A stretch of 64,000 bases of DNA from Paraburkholderia solitsugae (GCF_013177695.1 NZ_WOEY01000159.1:62001-126000), one strand, 5' to 3'; numbered from the stretch's first letter, positions 9,636-19,119 are shown. The notes: a model not told the origin generated them from the letters alone. Translations and numbers: made by a program.

Positions 9636-10199
9636 TTACGGCTGCTTATGCGTCGCCGCCCAATCCTTCACCGCCTTCAGCGTGTTCTCGACGTGCTTCT
9701 CCGGCGACAGGCTCGTGTACTCATAGATAATCTTGCCGTCCGGCGCGATCACGTATGACACGCGATTGGCCATCGAGCTATGCATCGGCATACCGGCGTC
9801 ATAGGCGCCGATCGTCTTCGCGTCGGGATCGGCCGCCACCGGGAATTTGCTGCGGCATTCGCTCACCGAAAACTTCGTCAAGGTGTCGATGTTGTCGTGC
9901 GACACGCCGATCACCGTCGCGCCATATTTCTTGTATTCGTCGACCGCTTCGGCAAACTCGTGGGCTTCGATCGTGCAGCCTTTCGTGAAGGCCGCCGGAT
10001 AGAAATACAGCACCACCGGCCCTTTCTTCAGCTCGTCGGCAAGCGAATACGTGTAGGTCTGGCCGCCCAGCGAAGCCTGCGCAGTGAACGGCGGCGCGAC
10101 ATCGCCCGGATTGAGCGTGGCCGAGGCCGTCAGCGAATGCATCGCGAATCCCACCGACAAGACGGCCGCCAGTACCACCGGTATGAGTTTCCTCTTCAT
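9636..10199 (-). CDS. Exported peroxiredoxin of the AhpC/TSA-BCP type
   Basis: A 187-residue thiol peroxidase with a Sec-type signal peptide (MKRKLIPVVLAAVLSVGF, likely cleaved near residue 27), so it should act in the periplasm on peroxides. The peroxidatic cysteine is C75 in the PxxxTxxC motif (PAAFTKGC). The cysteine five residues later that serves as resolving Cys in many BCP/PrxQ enzymes is absent; the only other cysteine is C115 in SECRSKF, so a different disulfide or a one-Cys mechanism is likely. It is a single gene with its own promoter region. Confidence 0.88.
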   Translation of the reverse strand: MKRKLIPVVLAAVLSVGFAMHSLTASATLNPGDVAPPFTAQASLGGQTYTYSLADELKKGPVVLYFYPAAFTKGCTIEAHEFAEAVDEYKKYGATVIGVSHDNIDTLTKFSVSECRSKFPVAADPDAKTIGAYDAGMPMHSSMANRVSYVIAPDGKIIYEYTSLSPEKHVENTLKAVKDWAATHKQP

Positions 10200-10426
10200 C
10201 TGCAGTCCCTCGAAACGTTAATGCGCCCTGTTGGCGCAATCAGCTGAAGGTCGCGGCGTTCAGCGGAACGCCGGCAACCTCGGCACGCTATTGGATCACG
10301 TACAGGCAAGGTACGTAAGCACCTGCCTAAAGGATGCATGCGGAAAGGATACATCCGCGAGCCCGCGCCCGCAGCGGCACGACGCAATGATCGCCCGGCA
10401 CGTGAAGCCGCAGCCCCGCTCAGGCC

Positions 10427-11764
10427 TCAAGCGGCCGCTTCTTCGATATGCGCGCCAAACCATGCCGCAGCGGACAGATTCAGCTCCGCCAGTACCTCGG
10501 GCGTCAGCGCCACGAAGCCGGGGGGCGCAACGGGTCCGGCTGCGATCGAGGCGGCATCGGCGCCCTCGCCGGCCGCTTCGGCAATCCGCAGCAAGGTGCC
10601 GAGCGCGCCGCCGCGCGTCACGATCGCCTCGCGGATCTGCGGCGCAAGGCCGAGTTTCTCGAGAACGGCCGCCGGCGTGCTGCCGACCACCACGTGAACC
10701 AGAGAGAAAATACCGGTCATGAAAGCGGCATCGGCAAATTCGTCGTCGGACGGGCGTAGCCAGCCGGCGGCCAATTCCATAAAGCGCGAGCGCGTGCCAG
10801 CCAGTTGCACCAGCGGATCGGCGCGCCACGGCAGTTCGCCGCTGTCCGCGTACAGCAGCAGTTGCGCCCAGCGCGCGATCTGCCGGGTACCCGTGGCGAT
10901 GATGGCCTCGCGTAGCGACGCGATATTACGTCCCAGGCCGAAGGCGCTCGAATTGACGAGGCGCAGCAATTGCACCACCACGCTGGGGTTCAGCTTGAGT
11001 TCCGCCTCCAGCTCGGCAATGCCGCCATCGCGCGACAACAGCGCCAGCAACCGCAGCAGGCCGGGGCGCGGCGAGCGGTTACGCGGCGCCACCAGCACCT
11101 GCGGCCGTGCGAAGAAGTATCCCTGGAACAGGTCGAAGCCGAGCTCGCGAGCAAGCGCAAAATCGTCGCGCGTCTCGACCTTCTCGGCAATCAGTGTCTT
11201 GCCATGGCTGCGTACCGTCGACGCCAGTTTGGCCAGCGCGGACCGCTCGGTCTGCAGAAAGTCGATCTTGACGATATCGGCGTGCGGCAGCGCGGCGAGC
11301 AGCTCGTCCGACAGTTCAGTGACATCGTCGAGCGCCACCTGGAAGCCGGCACGGCGCAACTCCGTCAGCCTGCGGGCCAGAAGCGCATCGAACTTGACGG
11401 TTTCGAGGATCTCGAGCACGAAGCGCTCGGGCGGCATCAGATGGACGATGTCGTTAAAGAGCAGCGCGCGGTCAATGTTGACGAAGCCGCGGTGCTGGCC
11501 CAGCACCGCCGCCACGCCGATCCCGCCAATCGCGCGGGCCACGACCTGCGCCGTGGCCTGGGCGTCGTCGCTGACCTCGGCATAGTTATGCGCGCTGGCT
11601 CGAAACAGTAATTCGTAAGCATTGAGTGCGCCGTCGCGATCGAGAATCGGCTGGCGACCCAGATAGACAAACTGTGCGCCGGACGCCGGGTCGGCGTCTT
11701 CGGCACATGGCTCAAGCACCTCGACGTGCCGGGGGGTGGCCCTGGCAAAGTGACGTTCAGACAT
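10427..11764 (-). CDS. EAL-HDOD signalling protein (YuxH-type)
   Basis: A 445-residue two-domain regulator: an EAL-like domain at about 36-225 and an HDOD domain at about 235-430. The EAL signature has become ELL (E51), but several catalytic-type residues remain (N97, E118, D146/D147, K167, E194), while the DDFGTG loop reads DDVTELS. Diguanylate turnover is therefore doubtful and a sensory or scaffolding role is more likely. The HDOD part has the usual LKLNPSVVVQLLRLVNSSAFG helix start. It is transcribed divergently from the GGDEF-EAL gene and has a paralogue at 15561-16943. Confidence 0.88.
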   Translation of the reverse strand: MSERHFARATPRHVEVLEPCAEDADPASGAQFVYLGRQPILDRDGALNAYELLFRASAHNYAEVSDDAQATAQVVARAIGGIGVAAVLGQHRGFVNIDRALLFNDIVHLMPPERFVLEILETVKFDALLARRLTELRRAGFQVALDDVTELSDELLAALPHADIVKIDFLQTERSALAKLASTVRSHGKTLIAEKVETRDDFALARELGFDLFQGYFFARPQVLVAPRNRSPRPGLLRLLALLSRDGGIAELEAELKLNPSVVVQLLRLVNSSAFGLGRNIASLREAIIATGTRQIARWAQLLLYADSGELPWRADPLVQLAGTRSRFMELAAGWLRPSDDEFADAAFMTGIFSLVHVVVGSTPAAVLEKLGLAPQIREAIVTRGGALGTLLRIAEAAGEGADAASIAAGPVAPPGFVALTPEVLAELNLSAAAWFGAHIEEAAA

Positions 11765-12062
11765 GGATCATCGGTGCAAGTGTTCGGAACGCTGCGCTGC
11801 GACGTGATAGCCGGCGCTGCTCAACGGGTTTGACCTATTAACGGATGCGAAGCCGTTGCACTTTAACCGAATCGCTCCCGCAGCGACGCTGGGCCACGCA
11901 GCCCTTTCCTTTCCATTTGTTTTTTGCAGCAGGCGCTAAAGATTTCCCCGCGCCGGTCGTTATCTTGTTCTGATGGGGCGGCCTGATACCGCTTAACCGC
12001 CCAGACACGGCGGGCGGAGAGCCGCCCCGCCTGCAGACGAATACAGGTTGCCAGCGACAAAC
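11765..12062. promoter_or_regulatory. Divergent intergenic region between EAL-HDOD and GGDEF-EAL genes
   Basis: About 300 bp separating two divergently transcribed signalling genes; it must carry promoters for both. I see no hairpin or repeat worth naming and could not assign promoter elements with confidence. Confidence 0.4.
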
Positions 12063-13877
12063 ATGGAAGCGAACAGGATCACCGCGCCCCGCCGGGGCTC
12101 CTTGCGCACGGTCATCGACCGGTTTCGCGCGTTCGGCCGCCGCGCCAACAGCACACCGCAGCCGGGCGCAAGCCGCGCCGCCCAACTGGAACAGGTGGTC
12201 GGCGCCGTCGACCTGCTGGCGCACGTCGATCAGGAACTGCGCTTCCTTTATGTTTCCGACGCCAGCCTGCGCTTCATCGGCTATCACCGCGAGTATCTCG
12301 AGACCATCACCCTGCACGATCTCGTGGCGCCCGCCGACGTGCCACGCCTCGACGCGCTGCTGACGCGCGCCACCGCCACGGGCAACGTCGAGAAGGCCAC
12401 GCTCGGTCTCATCAAGTCGCTGACCTACCCGATCACCGTCGAGTTGCGCGTGGTGCGCAGCACCCACGACGGCATCGACGGCTATGCGATCGCCGGCTTC
12501 GATGTGTCGGCCTGGCGCGCCACCGAGGAACGCCTGACCCAGGCGTTGCATCTGGACCGCCTGACCAGCCTGCCCAATCAGCCGGCGCTGATCCCCGCGC
12601 TGCTCGACGCGCAACAGCAAGCTGACGCCCACGGCACGCCGGCCGCCCTGCTGCTGCTCGACCTCGACGACTATCAGCGCGTGAACCGCGCGCTCGGCTA
12701 CGATGCCGGCGACGAGATGTTGCGCGACACCGCGCGGCGCCTATTGAATATGACGAGCCCAAGCGAGACGGTGGCGCGTATCGCCAGCGACGAATTCGCG
12801 ATCCTCGTGAAGCCTGCCGCGAACCGCACCGACGCGGCCGCCGCGGCCGAAGCGCTGGCGCGCCGCCTGCTGACCGCGATCCAGCAACCGTATGTCTTCA
12901 GCGGCCAGCAGGTGCATCTGTCGGCGAGCATCGGCATTGCGCTCTACCCCGACGTGCGCCACGCCAACGACAACGCCGCCCACGACACTCACCTGCTGCG
13001 CTGGGCCGACCATGCCTTGCTGCAGGCCAAGGCGGCGGGCGGCAACACGCTCGCCTTCTACGTACCGGACGACAATCCCGCCGACGCCGAGCGCCTGAAG
13101 CTGGAGGCCGACCTCTATGACGGTGTGCGCAACGGCGAGTTCTCGCTACACTTCCAGCCGATCACGAGCAGCCGCACGCACGGGGTCGTCGGCGTCGAAG
13201 CGTTGATCCGCTGGTCGCATCCGGTGCACGGCCTCGTGCCCCCTTCGATGTTCATTCCGCTCGCGGAGTCGATCGGCCTGATCAACTTCCTCGGCAACTG
13301 GGTGTTGAAGGTCGCCTGCATGCAGTTGATTCAGTGGGACGCACAGGGCATTTCATTGCAATACGTCGCCGTCAACGTGTCGCCGCAGCAGTTCCGCGAC
13401 CCGCGTTTCAAAGACTCCGTGCGCGAAGCGATCGAATTGACGGGCATCGATCCGCGCCGCCTCGTGTTCGAGATCACCGAAAGTCTGCTGATGCACGACC
13501 CGGCACACGCCAAGGGTTTGCTCGAAGAACTGACGGCGATGGGCATCCGCTTTGCCGTCGACGATTTCGGCACCGGCTATTCGAGTCTGGCTTACCTGCA
13601 ACGATTCCCCCTGGCCAAGCTCAAGATCGACAGGAGTTTTGTCGAGAATCTGCTAACCTCCCGGAACGATCAGGCAATCGTTAGCGCGGTCGTCGGACTC
13701 GCACAAACACTCGATCTCGAACTGGTTGCCGAGGGCGTCGAAACGGAAGCACAACGCACCCTGCTCACCGAGATGGGATGCGACCACATTCAGGGGTGGC
13801 TCGTCTGCAAGGCGTTGCCCTCCGACGAACTCGCACAACGATTCGAAGCGCGCACGCTTCACCTGCACACCGCATAG
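12063..13877 (+). CDS. PAS-GGDEF-EAL protein, probable c-di-GMP phosphodiesterase
   Basis: About 604 residues with a PAS-like sensor (about 50-160), a GGDEF domain and a C-terminal EAL domain. The cyclase signature is degenerate (ASDEF in place of GGDEF, within RIASDEFAIL), so cyclase activity is unlikely, though GTP binding may remain. The EAL domain looks complete: GVEALIRWSHP, VAVNVSPQQF, LVFEITESLL, AVDDFGTGYSSLAYL, LKIDRSFV and LVAEGVETEAQ. The expected activity is hydrolysis of c-di-GMP to pGpG. The ATG at 12063 is preferred over an in-frame TTG at 12048. No transmembrane segment is evident, so it should be cytosolic. Confidence 0.92.
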   Translation: MEANRITAPRRGSLRTVIDRFRAFGRRANSTPQPGASRAAQLEQVVGAVDLLAHVDQELRFLYVSDASLRFIGYHREYLETITLHDLVAPADVPRLDALLTRATATGNVEKATLGLIKSLTYPITVELRVVRSTHDGIDGYAIAGFDVSAWRATEERLTQALHLDRLTSLPNQPALIPALLDAQQQADAHGTPAALLLLDLDDYQRVNRALGYDAGDEMLRDTARRLLNMTSPSETVARIASDEFAILVKPAANRTDAAAAAEALARRLLTAIQQPYVFSGQQVHLSASIGIALYPDVRHANDNAAHDTHLLRWADHALLQAKAAGGNTLAFYVPDDNPADAERLKLEADLYDGVRNGEFSLHFQPITSSRTHGVVGVEALIRWSHPVHGLVPPSMFIPLAESIGLINFLGNWVLKVACMQLIQWDAQGISLQYVAVNVSPQQFRDPRFKDSVREAIELTGIDPRRLVFEITESLLMHDPAHAKGLLEELTAMGIRFAVDDFGTGYSSLAYLQRFPLAKLKIDRSFVENLLTSRNDQAIVSAVVGLAQTLDLELVAEGVETEAQRTLLTEMGCDHIQGWLVCKALPSDELAQRFEARTLHLHTA

Positions 13878-13968
13878 CGATGCAGGCAAACCTCGTGCGC
13901 AGCGCAAGATACCGGCCTGACGCCGGAGTGGCACTCATTGGAACATGTATGGCTTTGGCGGGACTCAC

Positions 13969-15426
13969 ATGGTAAAGGCGGCGGTGCTCGACCGGCTCTG
14001 GACGCGAATGAGCGAGCGCGGCGATTTCCCGATGCTGTCGCAGTCGCTGCGCACCACCATGGCGGCGATGAACAACGACGATCTCGACTTCACCGGCCTC
14101 GTGCAGGTCGTGTTGTCGGATTTCGCCTTGACGCAAAAAGTGTTGCGGCTTGCCAACTCGGCCATGTACATGGCGTTCGGCGGCAACATCACCACCGTGT
14201 CGCGCGCGCTGATGGTGCTCGGCATGGACGCGGTCGGCCATCTGGTGGTCGGCCTCAAAATCGTCGATCACTTTCATCACAGCGCGCCGCGCCGCATTGA
14301 CGCGAAACTCGAATTGAACCGCACGCTGCTGTCGGGCTGCGTCGCCCGCAAGCTGACCGAACGCGGCGATCTGCGTGCCGGCGAGGAAGCCGTGGTCTGC
14401 ACGCTGATGCGGCAGATCGGCAAGCTGCTGGTGGTGTTCTATCTCGACGCCGAATGGGATCAGATCCGCCGGCATATCGAAGACGGCACAGTCGAAGCCG
14501 ATGCCTGCGTGCTGGTGCTCGGCGTCACGTTTGACGAAATCGGCGCGGAAGCCGCGGTGCGCTGGCGCCTGCCCGACATGATCCGTTCCGGCATGGGTGA
14601 GTTCGACCCGCTGGACGTCGAGCAGCCGCGCCAGGTGCAGTGGCTGCGCGCCATCACCAACTACTCGACGGCGGTTGCGGACGTGCTGACGCAACAGAAC
14701 ATGCCGGACAGGGAGCGCGAAGAACGCATCGCCGAACTGGCGCACGAATACAGCCACGCACTGAATACCGATCCGGACGTGCTGCATCAGATGAGCGTCG
14801 CGCTCGCCCGCGAAGAAGGCGGCGACGGCGTGATGCGCGAGATCGTCGAGTTGCGCGCCAATGCGGACGCGATTGCGCGCGAGGCGCTCAATCCGGAAGC
14901 GCGCATCGCGGCGGGGGTGGGCGATCTGCGCGGCCTGCCCGACGGCAGCGCGCTCGCCCCGGCGCTGGCGCTGGCCGCGGAAACCGTGCTGGCGGCGCTC
15001 GGCTTTGCGCGCACGGTGGTGTTCGTCAAGCACAGCAACGGCACCTTCAAGGCGCGCCTCGGGCTCGGTCCGAAGATCGACGCGGCGCTGCCGAGGCTGT
15101 CGTTCAACACCGCGTTCGAGCCCGACGTGTTTCATCTTGCGATCGCGAACTCGGTCGGCATCTTCATTGAGAACGCACGCGACCCGAAGATGGTTGCGCG
15201 ACTACCGGAATGGTTCCGCCGTTCGTTCGACGATGCCCGCGCCTTCGCGCTATTGCCGGTCGTCGACGAAACCGATCAGACGGTGGCGCTGTTATATGGC
15301 GACTGGTCTCATACGCAAGAGCCACGCCGGATATCGCAGAAGGAAATGAGCGCGTTGAATGAACTGGCAAAGGAGTTAGGACGTTTTTTCGGCTTGGGGC
15401 AGATGCAGGAAATGGAGATGATGTGA
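13969..15426 (+). CDS. HDOD domain protein with C-terminal sensor-like domain
   Basis: A protein of about 485 residues with an HDOD domain in the first ~210 residues (FPMLSQSLRTTMAAM, VLRLANSAMYM, SRALMVLGMDAVGHLVVGL). The remainder, including VLAALGFARTVVFVKH, resembles a GAF-like sensor fold, but that is inference. HDOD proteins are HD-related and usually non-enzymatic, acting in signal transduction. It lies 90 bp downstream of the GGDEF-EAL gene on the same strand and may be cotranscribed. An upstream ATG at 13945 would add eight residues; 13969 has the better ribosome-site spacing (gggactcac). Confidence 0.82.
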   Translation: MVKAAVLDRLWTRMSERGDFPMLSQSLRTTMAAMNNDDLDFTGLVQVVLSDFALTQKVLRLANSAMYMAFGGNITTVSRALMVLGMDAVGHLVVGLKIVDHFHHSAPRRIDAKLELNRTLLSGCVARKLTERGDLRAGEEAVVCTLMRQIGKLLVVFYLDAEWDQIRRHIEDGTVEADACVLVLGVTFDEIGAEAAVRWRLPDMIRSGMGEFDPLDVEQPRQVQWLRAITNYSTAVADVLTQQNMPDREREERIAELAHEYSHALNTDPDVLHQMSVALAREEGGDGVMREIVELRANADAIAREALNPEARIAAGVGDLRGLPDGSALAPALALAAETVLAALGFARTVVFVKHSNGTFKARLGLGPKIDAALPRLSFNTAFEPDVFHLAIANSVGIFIENARDPKMVARLPEWFRRSFDDARAFALLPVVDETDQTVALLYGDWSHTQEPRRISQKEMSALNELAKELGRFFGLGQMQEMEMM

Positions 15427-15506
15427 AGACGTGGCGTGATCGTTGATCACGATGCTTCACGCTCACCGGATTTGTATTTGCCCTAAGTCATGAGTCTTAG
15501 ATGTGC

Positions 15507-15537
15507 AGAGGCCGGCATGCGCAGCATGCCGGCCTCT
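15507..15537. terminator. Bidirectional hairpin terminator
   Basis: Perfect 14-bp inverted repeat (agaggccggcatgc, loop gca, and its complement) placed between the convergent HDOD gene and the second EAL-HDOD gene. There is no long T run, so its strength is uncertain. Confidence 0.65.
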
Positions 15538-15560
15538 GATTCAAATCTCAAACCTCCCCC

Positions 15561-16943
15561 TCAATCCTCAATCCGCTCCAACCCCTCCGCACTCCGATCC
15601 GCGACCCCGGCCCACGCCCCTGCTTCCAACCCAAGCAGCGCGATCTCTTCCACCGTCAATGGCTGCAAGCGCGCGCAAAGGCTGCTGACCTCATCCCATG
15701 CCGCGCGTTCCAGCGCTTCAACCACCGTCAGCAGCAAGCCCAACACGCCCTGTCGGTGCAAGATGCCCGCCTGAATCGGCCGCGACAGCGTCAGCACATT
15801 CAGCGTGCTTTCGAGCGAACCACCAAACACCGCATCGACAAACGAAAACACACCGGTCAGAAACGCCGCATCGGCTTCGTCGCGCCCGGCTTCCGGCAAA
15901 CGCTCGATTGCCAGTTCCATGAAACGCGCCCGGGTCGCCGCCAGTTGCAGCAAGGGATCGTCTTCCAGCGCAACCTTGCGGCCATCTGCGTAGAGCAGCA
16001 GTTGCGTCCAGCGGGCAATCCGATTCGTACCGGTTGCATTGATCGCTTCGCGTAGCGTACTGACCTTATGACCCACGGCTAAGCCGCTCGAATTCGCGAG
16101 CTTCATCAGATGCATCACCAGCACCGGATTGAGTTTCAGTTCCGCTTCGAGTTGCGCGACAGTCGGCTCGCCCGCCAACAGTTGCAGCAGGTTCAGCAAT
16201 GCGTGGCGCGGCGCGCTGACATGCCGCGTCATCGAAGTCTGCGGACGCGCGAAGAAGTAGCCCTGAAAGCGATCGAAGCCGAGTTCATGCGCCATTTCGA
16301 AATCGGCCTGGGCATCGATACCCAGCGCGATCAACAGCTTGCCCGCGGACTTGAGCACGCTCGTCAGCTTAGGCAACAGCGCGCGAGACGCATGCGTGAA
16401 ATCGATCTTGACGACCTCCGCGTACGGCAGCAGTTTGGCGAACGTCTCGTTGGGCTGCGTCACCTCGTCGAGCACGAAGCGATAGCGCCGCCCGTGCAAC
16501 TGGACGATCCGGGCAATCAATGCCTCGTCGACTTCGATCAAAGGCGATAGTTCGAGCATGAAACGGTCAGCCGGCAAATGCTGGATCGAGTCGTCGAACA
16601 GCATCTCGCGGCTTACGTCGACGTAAGCCGGATGTCCGGTGAGCGCGCCGCGTACGTTGCTCTGAATCAGGCCACGAATAATGGCTCGCACTACCCGTTG
16701 CGCGGGATCCGGCGCGCGGCCCGGCAAGGCGTCGGCATCCGCCGTCGAATCAGGAGCACGCCCCGTGGCCGAGGCCGCGTCAGGTTCGGCGCCCGCAGGC
16801 AAATCCGGCGCGCGCACTTTGATCTCATAGCCGCACAGCATGCCGTCCCGATTCAGAATCGGCTGACGCGCAAAGCTGGCATTCAGTTGCGCATCGTCCG
16901 CAGCACCCGTCTGGCTCGGATTCTCGATTGCGATGGTGGTCAT
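15561..16943 (-). CDS. Second EAL-HDOD protein, strongly degenerate EAL domain
   Basis: A 460-residue paralogue of the protein at 10427-11764 with the same EAL-HDOD order. The EAL part has diverged further: EAL is EIK, the conserved Asn is Asp (D109 in AYVDVS), the DD pair is D159-E160, and the late glutamate is lost (LIALGID). Diguanylate hydrolysis is very unlikely. An extra Ala/Pro/Asp-rich insert occupies about residues 48-80. The HDOD half keeps LKLNPVLVMHLMKLANSSG and NATGTNRIARWTQLLLYAD, close to the paralogue. It faces the HDOD gene across a terminator. Confidence 0.87.
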   Translation of the reverse strand: MTTIAIENPSQTGAADDAQLNASFARQPILNRDGMLCGYEIKVRAPDLPAGAEPDAASATGRAPDSTADADALPGRAPDPAQRVVRAIIRGLIQSNVRGALTGHPAYVDVSREMLFDDSIQHLPADRFMLELSPLIEVDEALIARIVQLHGRRYRFVLDEVTQPNETFAKLLPYAEVVKIDFTHASRALLPKLTSVLKSAGKLLIALGIDAQADFEMAHELGFDRFQGYFFARPQTSMTRHVSAPRHALLNLLQLLAGEPTVAQLEAELKLNPVLVMHLMKLANSSGLAVGHKVSTLREAINATGTNRIARWTQLLLYADGRKVALEDDPLLQLAATRARFMELAIERLPEAGRDEADAAFLTGVFSFVDAVFGGSLESTLNVLTLSRPIQAGILHRQGVLGLLLTVVEALERAAWDEVSSLCARLQPLTVEEIALLGLEAGAWAGVADRSAEGLERIED

Positions 16944-17210
16944 TCTGCTCCCCCGCTAAGCGCCGCCCTGGCGCTTCCTGCTGTATTTTGGTTTTTGCTG
17001 CACCAATCGCGCACATCCAAGCCCTGAGGCCCTTGGCGCGTGCGGTGTGCCCGGCGATTTTAGCGCAGGCCGATGCGTGCGGACATGTCAACGCCGCAAT
17101 ATCTCGAAATAATTGGTGACCAGTCTCGCTGAAGACAAGGAAAGAATCGACGATACTCTTGTGCAGTGCAGAAGCGTTCCACCACCGACCTTTAACCACC
17201 AAGGAAAATC
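16944..17210. promoter_or_regulatory. Divergent promoter region upstream of adc
   Basis: 267 bp between the second EAL-HDOD gene and the acetoacetate decarboxylase gene, which diverge. It ends in a clear ribosome site (aaggaaaatc) before the adc ATG. No operator could be assigned. Confidence 0.4.
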
Positions 17211-17969
17211 ATGGACGTCAAAAGCGTGCTGTCAAATGCCTTCGCGATGCCGATCACGAGCCCGGCGTTTCCGATGGGCCCGTATCGTTTCATCGACCGG
17301 GAATTCCTGATCATCACCTACCGCACCGATCCCGACAAACTGCGCGCCGTGGTACCCGAGCCGCTGCAGATCGGCGAGCCGCTCGTGCATTACGAATTCA
17401 TTCGCATGCCGGATTCGACCGGCTTCGGCGACTACACGGAAAGCGGCCAGGTGATTCCGGTGTCGTACAACGGTGTCGCGGGTGGCTACACGCTGGCCAT
17501 GTATCTGGACGACCATCCGCCGATCGCCGGCGGCCGCGAACTGTGGGGTTTTCCGAAGAAGCTCGCCAAGCCGGTGCTCGAAGTGCACACGGACACACTC
17601 GTCGGCACGCTCGATTACGGCCCAGTGCGGATCGCCACCGGCACGATGGGCTACAAGCATCGGCAACTGGATCTCGCGCAGCAGCAGAAACGCCTGGAAA
17701 CGCCGAACTTCCTGCTCAAGGTGATTCCGCACGTGGACGGCACGCCGCGCATTTGCGAACTGGTGCGCTACTACCTGCAGGACATCACGCTTAAAGGTGC
17801 ATGGACGGGTCCCGCCTCGCTCGAACTGGCACACCATGCGCTAGCGCCGGTCGCCGAATTGCCGGTGCTCGAAATCGTCGAGGCACGGCATCTGATGGCC
17901 GATCTGACGCTCGGGCTCGGTGAGGTGGTGTTCGATTATCTCGATCAGCCCGAGGCCAACGTTCGCTGA
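17211..17969 (+). CDS. adc: Acetoacetate decarboxylase
   Basis: 252-residue enzyme that would convert acetoacetate to acetone and CO2 through a Schiff base. The signature ELWGFPKKLAKP is present, with the lysine pair at K116/K117; in the family the first forms the Schiff base and the second lowers its pKa. The length matches the family. It stands alone, with no CoA transferase or acetoacetyl-CoA gene alongside, so it may dispose of acetoacetate from ketogenic catabolism instead of serving solvent production. It has a strong ribosome site and is followed by a perfect hairpin terminator. Confidence 0.93.
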   Translation: MDVKSVLSNAFAMPITSPAFPMGPYRFIDREFLIITYRTDPDKLRAVVPEPLQIGEPLVHYEFIRMPDSTGFGDYTESGQVIPVSYNGVAGGYTLAMYLDDHPPIAGGRELWGFPKKLAKPVLEVHTDTLVGTLDYGPVRIATGTMGYKHRQLDLAQQQKRLETPNFLLKVIPHVDGTPRICELVRYYLQDITLKGAWTGPASLELAHHALAPVAELPVLEIVEARHLMADLTLGLGEVVFDYLDQPEANVR

Positions 17970-18067
17970 TCGACTGTCGTGATGCAACGTGCATGAAGCG
18001 CGCGAAGCGCATAAAGCAATGCGCCAGACACGCGTCAGTCAGATGACGCTTCAAGCGCCGCCCAAAA

Positions 18068-18099
18068 ATGCAAACGGCCGCATCAGCGGCCGTTTGCAT
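18068..18099. terminator. Bidirectional hairpin terminator
   Basis: Perfect 14-bp inverted repeat (atgcaaacggccgc / gcggccgtttgcat) with a 4-nt loop between the convergent adc and aotJ-like genes. The A run on its left gives a T run for the leftward transcript. Confidence 0.8.
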
Positions 18100-18133
18100 C
18101 AAGCAAAACCAATCAGGCAAGACACACAACGCC

Positions 18134-18928
18134 TTACTTCAACACGACCTTCACGTCGAAGTACTTCGCGGCGAAGCGGTCGATCGTGCCGTCGGCCTTC
18201 AGTTCCTTGAGTGCCTGATTCACCGCGTCCTTCAACGCCTTGTCGCCCTTGCGGATGCCGAAGCCCACGCCCGCGCCGAGCAGCTTCTCGTCGCTGACGG
18301 CCGGACCGGCGAAGTCGAAGCCTGCGCCTTGCGGCTTCTTCAGAAAGCCCTTCGAGGCCGCTTCCGCGTCCTGGAACGCGGCGTCCAGACGGCCCGATGC
18401 CAGGTCGGCATAGATCTGGTCCTGCGTCTGATACGGCACGACGTCGACGCCAGCCGGCGCCCAGCGCGCCTTCGCGTACGTTTCCTGAATCGTGCCTTGC
18501 AGCACGCCGACGTGCTTACCCTTGAGCGAGGCCGCCGTAGGCAGCAGACCGCTGCCCTTCTTCGCGATCATCTGATTCGGGATCGTATAGATCGGATCGG
18601 TGAAGTCGATGGCCTGGCGGCGCTGTTCCGTGATCGTCATATCCGAGTTGATCGCGTTGAACTTGCGCGCTTCCAACGCCGGAATCAGGCCGTCGAACGA
18701 ATTCTCGACCCACACGCATTTTGCCTTCAGCTTTGCACACACGGCATTGCCGATGTCGATATCGAAACCTTGCAGATCGCCCGACGGCGACTTCGATTCG
18801 AACGGCGCATACGACGCCTCGACGCCAAAGCGCACTTCCTTGATATCTGCTGCCGTTGCCGTGCCTGCCGTTACCGTTGCCGCCGCGAACAGCGCGAGCG
18901 CGGCCATGTTTCGCCAATTCATCTTCAT
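18134..18928 (-). CDS. Arginine/lysine/ornithine-type ABC binding protein (AotJ/ArgT-like)
   Basis: A 264-residue periplasmic solute-binding protein of the polar amino-acid family: signal peptide (MKMNWRNMAALALFAAATV, cleavage near TATA-AD), FGVEASYAPFES, DGLIPALEARKFNAI and DFTDPIYTIPNQMI. The ATG at 18928 follows a good gagga ribosome site; the longer frame to 19009 adds a non-signal extension. It probably delivers arginine or ornithine to the AotQMP transporter encoded at 29.4-31.7 kb, because that operon has no binding-protein gene of its own. This pairing is inferred. Confidence 0.87.
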   Translation of the reverse strand: MKMNWRNMAALALFAAATVTAGTATAADIKEVRFGVEASYAPFESKSPSGDLQGFDIDIGNAVCAKLKAKCVWVENSFDGLIPALEARKFNAINSDMTITEQRRQAIDFTDPIYTIPNQMIAKKGSGLLPTAASLKGKHVGVLQGTIQETYAKARWAPAGVDVVPYQTQDQIYADLASGRLDAAFQDAEAASKGFLKKPQGAGFDFAGPAVSDEKLLGAGVGFGIRKGDKALKDAVNQALKELKADGTIDRFAAKYFDVKVVLK

Positions 18929-19096
18929 TACGGGTGTTCCTCTACGGTATTGAATAAGACGGAGCCGAATCCGGGCCAGCATGATTGCGGCGCCAAAAAT
19001 ACGATTCAAACTCGTGCGGCCGGTGTGGTGCAGCGCAACAGCCGCGAGGGCGGGATTGTACAGGCTTCGAATCGCGGCCCTGTGGGCGCCCCTTTG

Positions 19097-19119
19097 CCCG
19101 GCTCGTTTGGCGAGCCGGG
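19097..19119. other. Stem-loop upstream of the aotJ-like gene
   Basis: Perfect 9-bp inverted repeat (cccggctcg / cgagccggg) with a 5-nt loop, between the LysR gene end and the aotJ-like gene. It could terminate the LysR transcript, but no T run follows. Confidence 0.35.
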
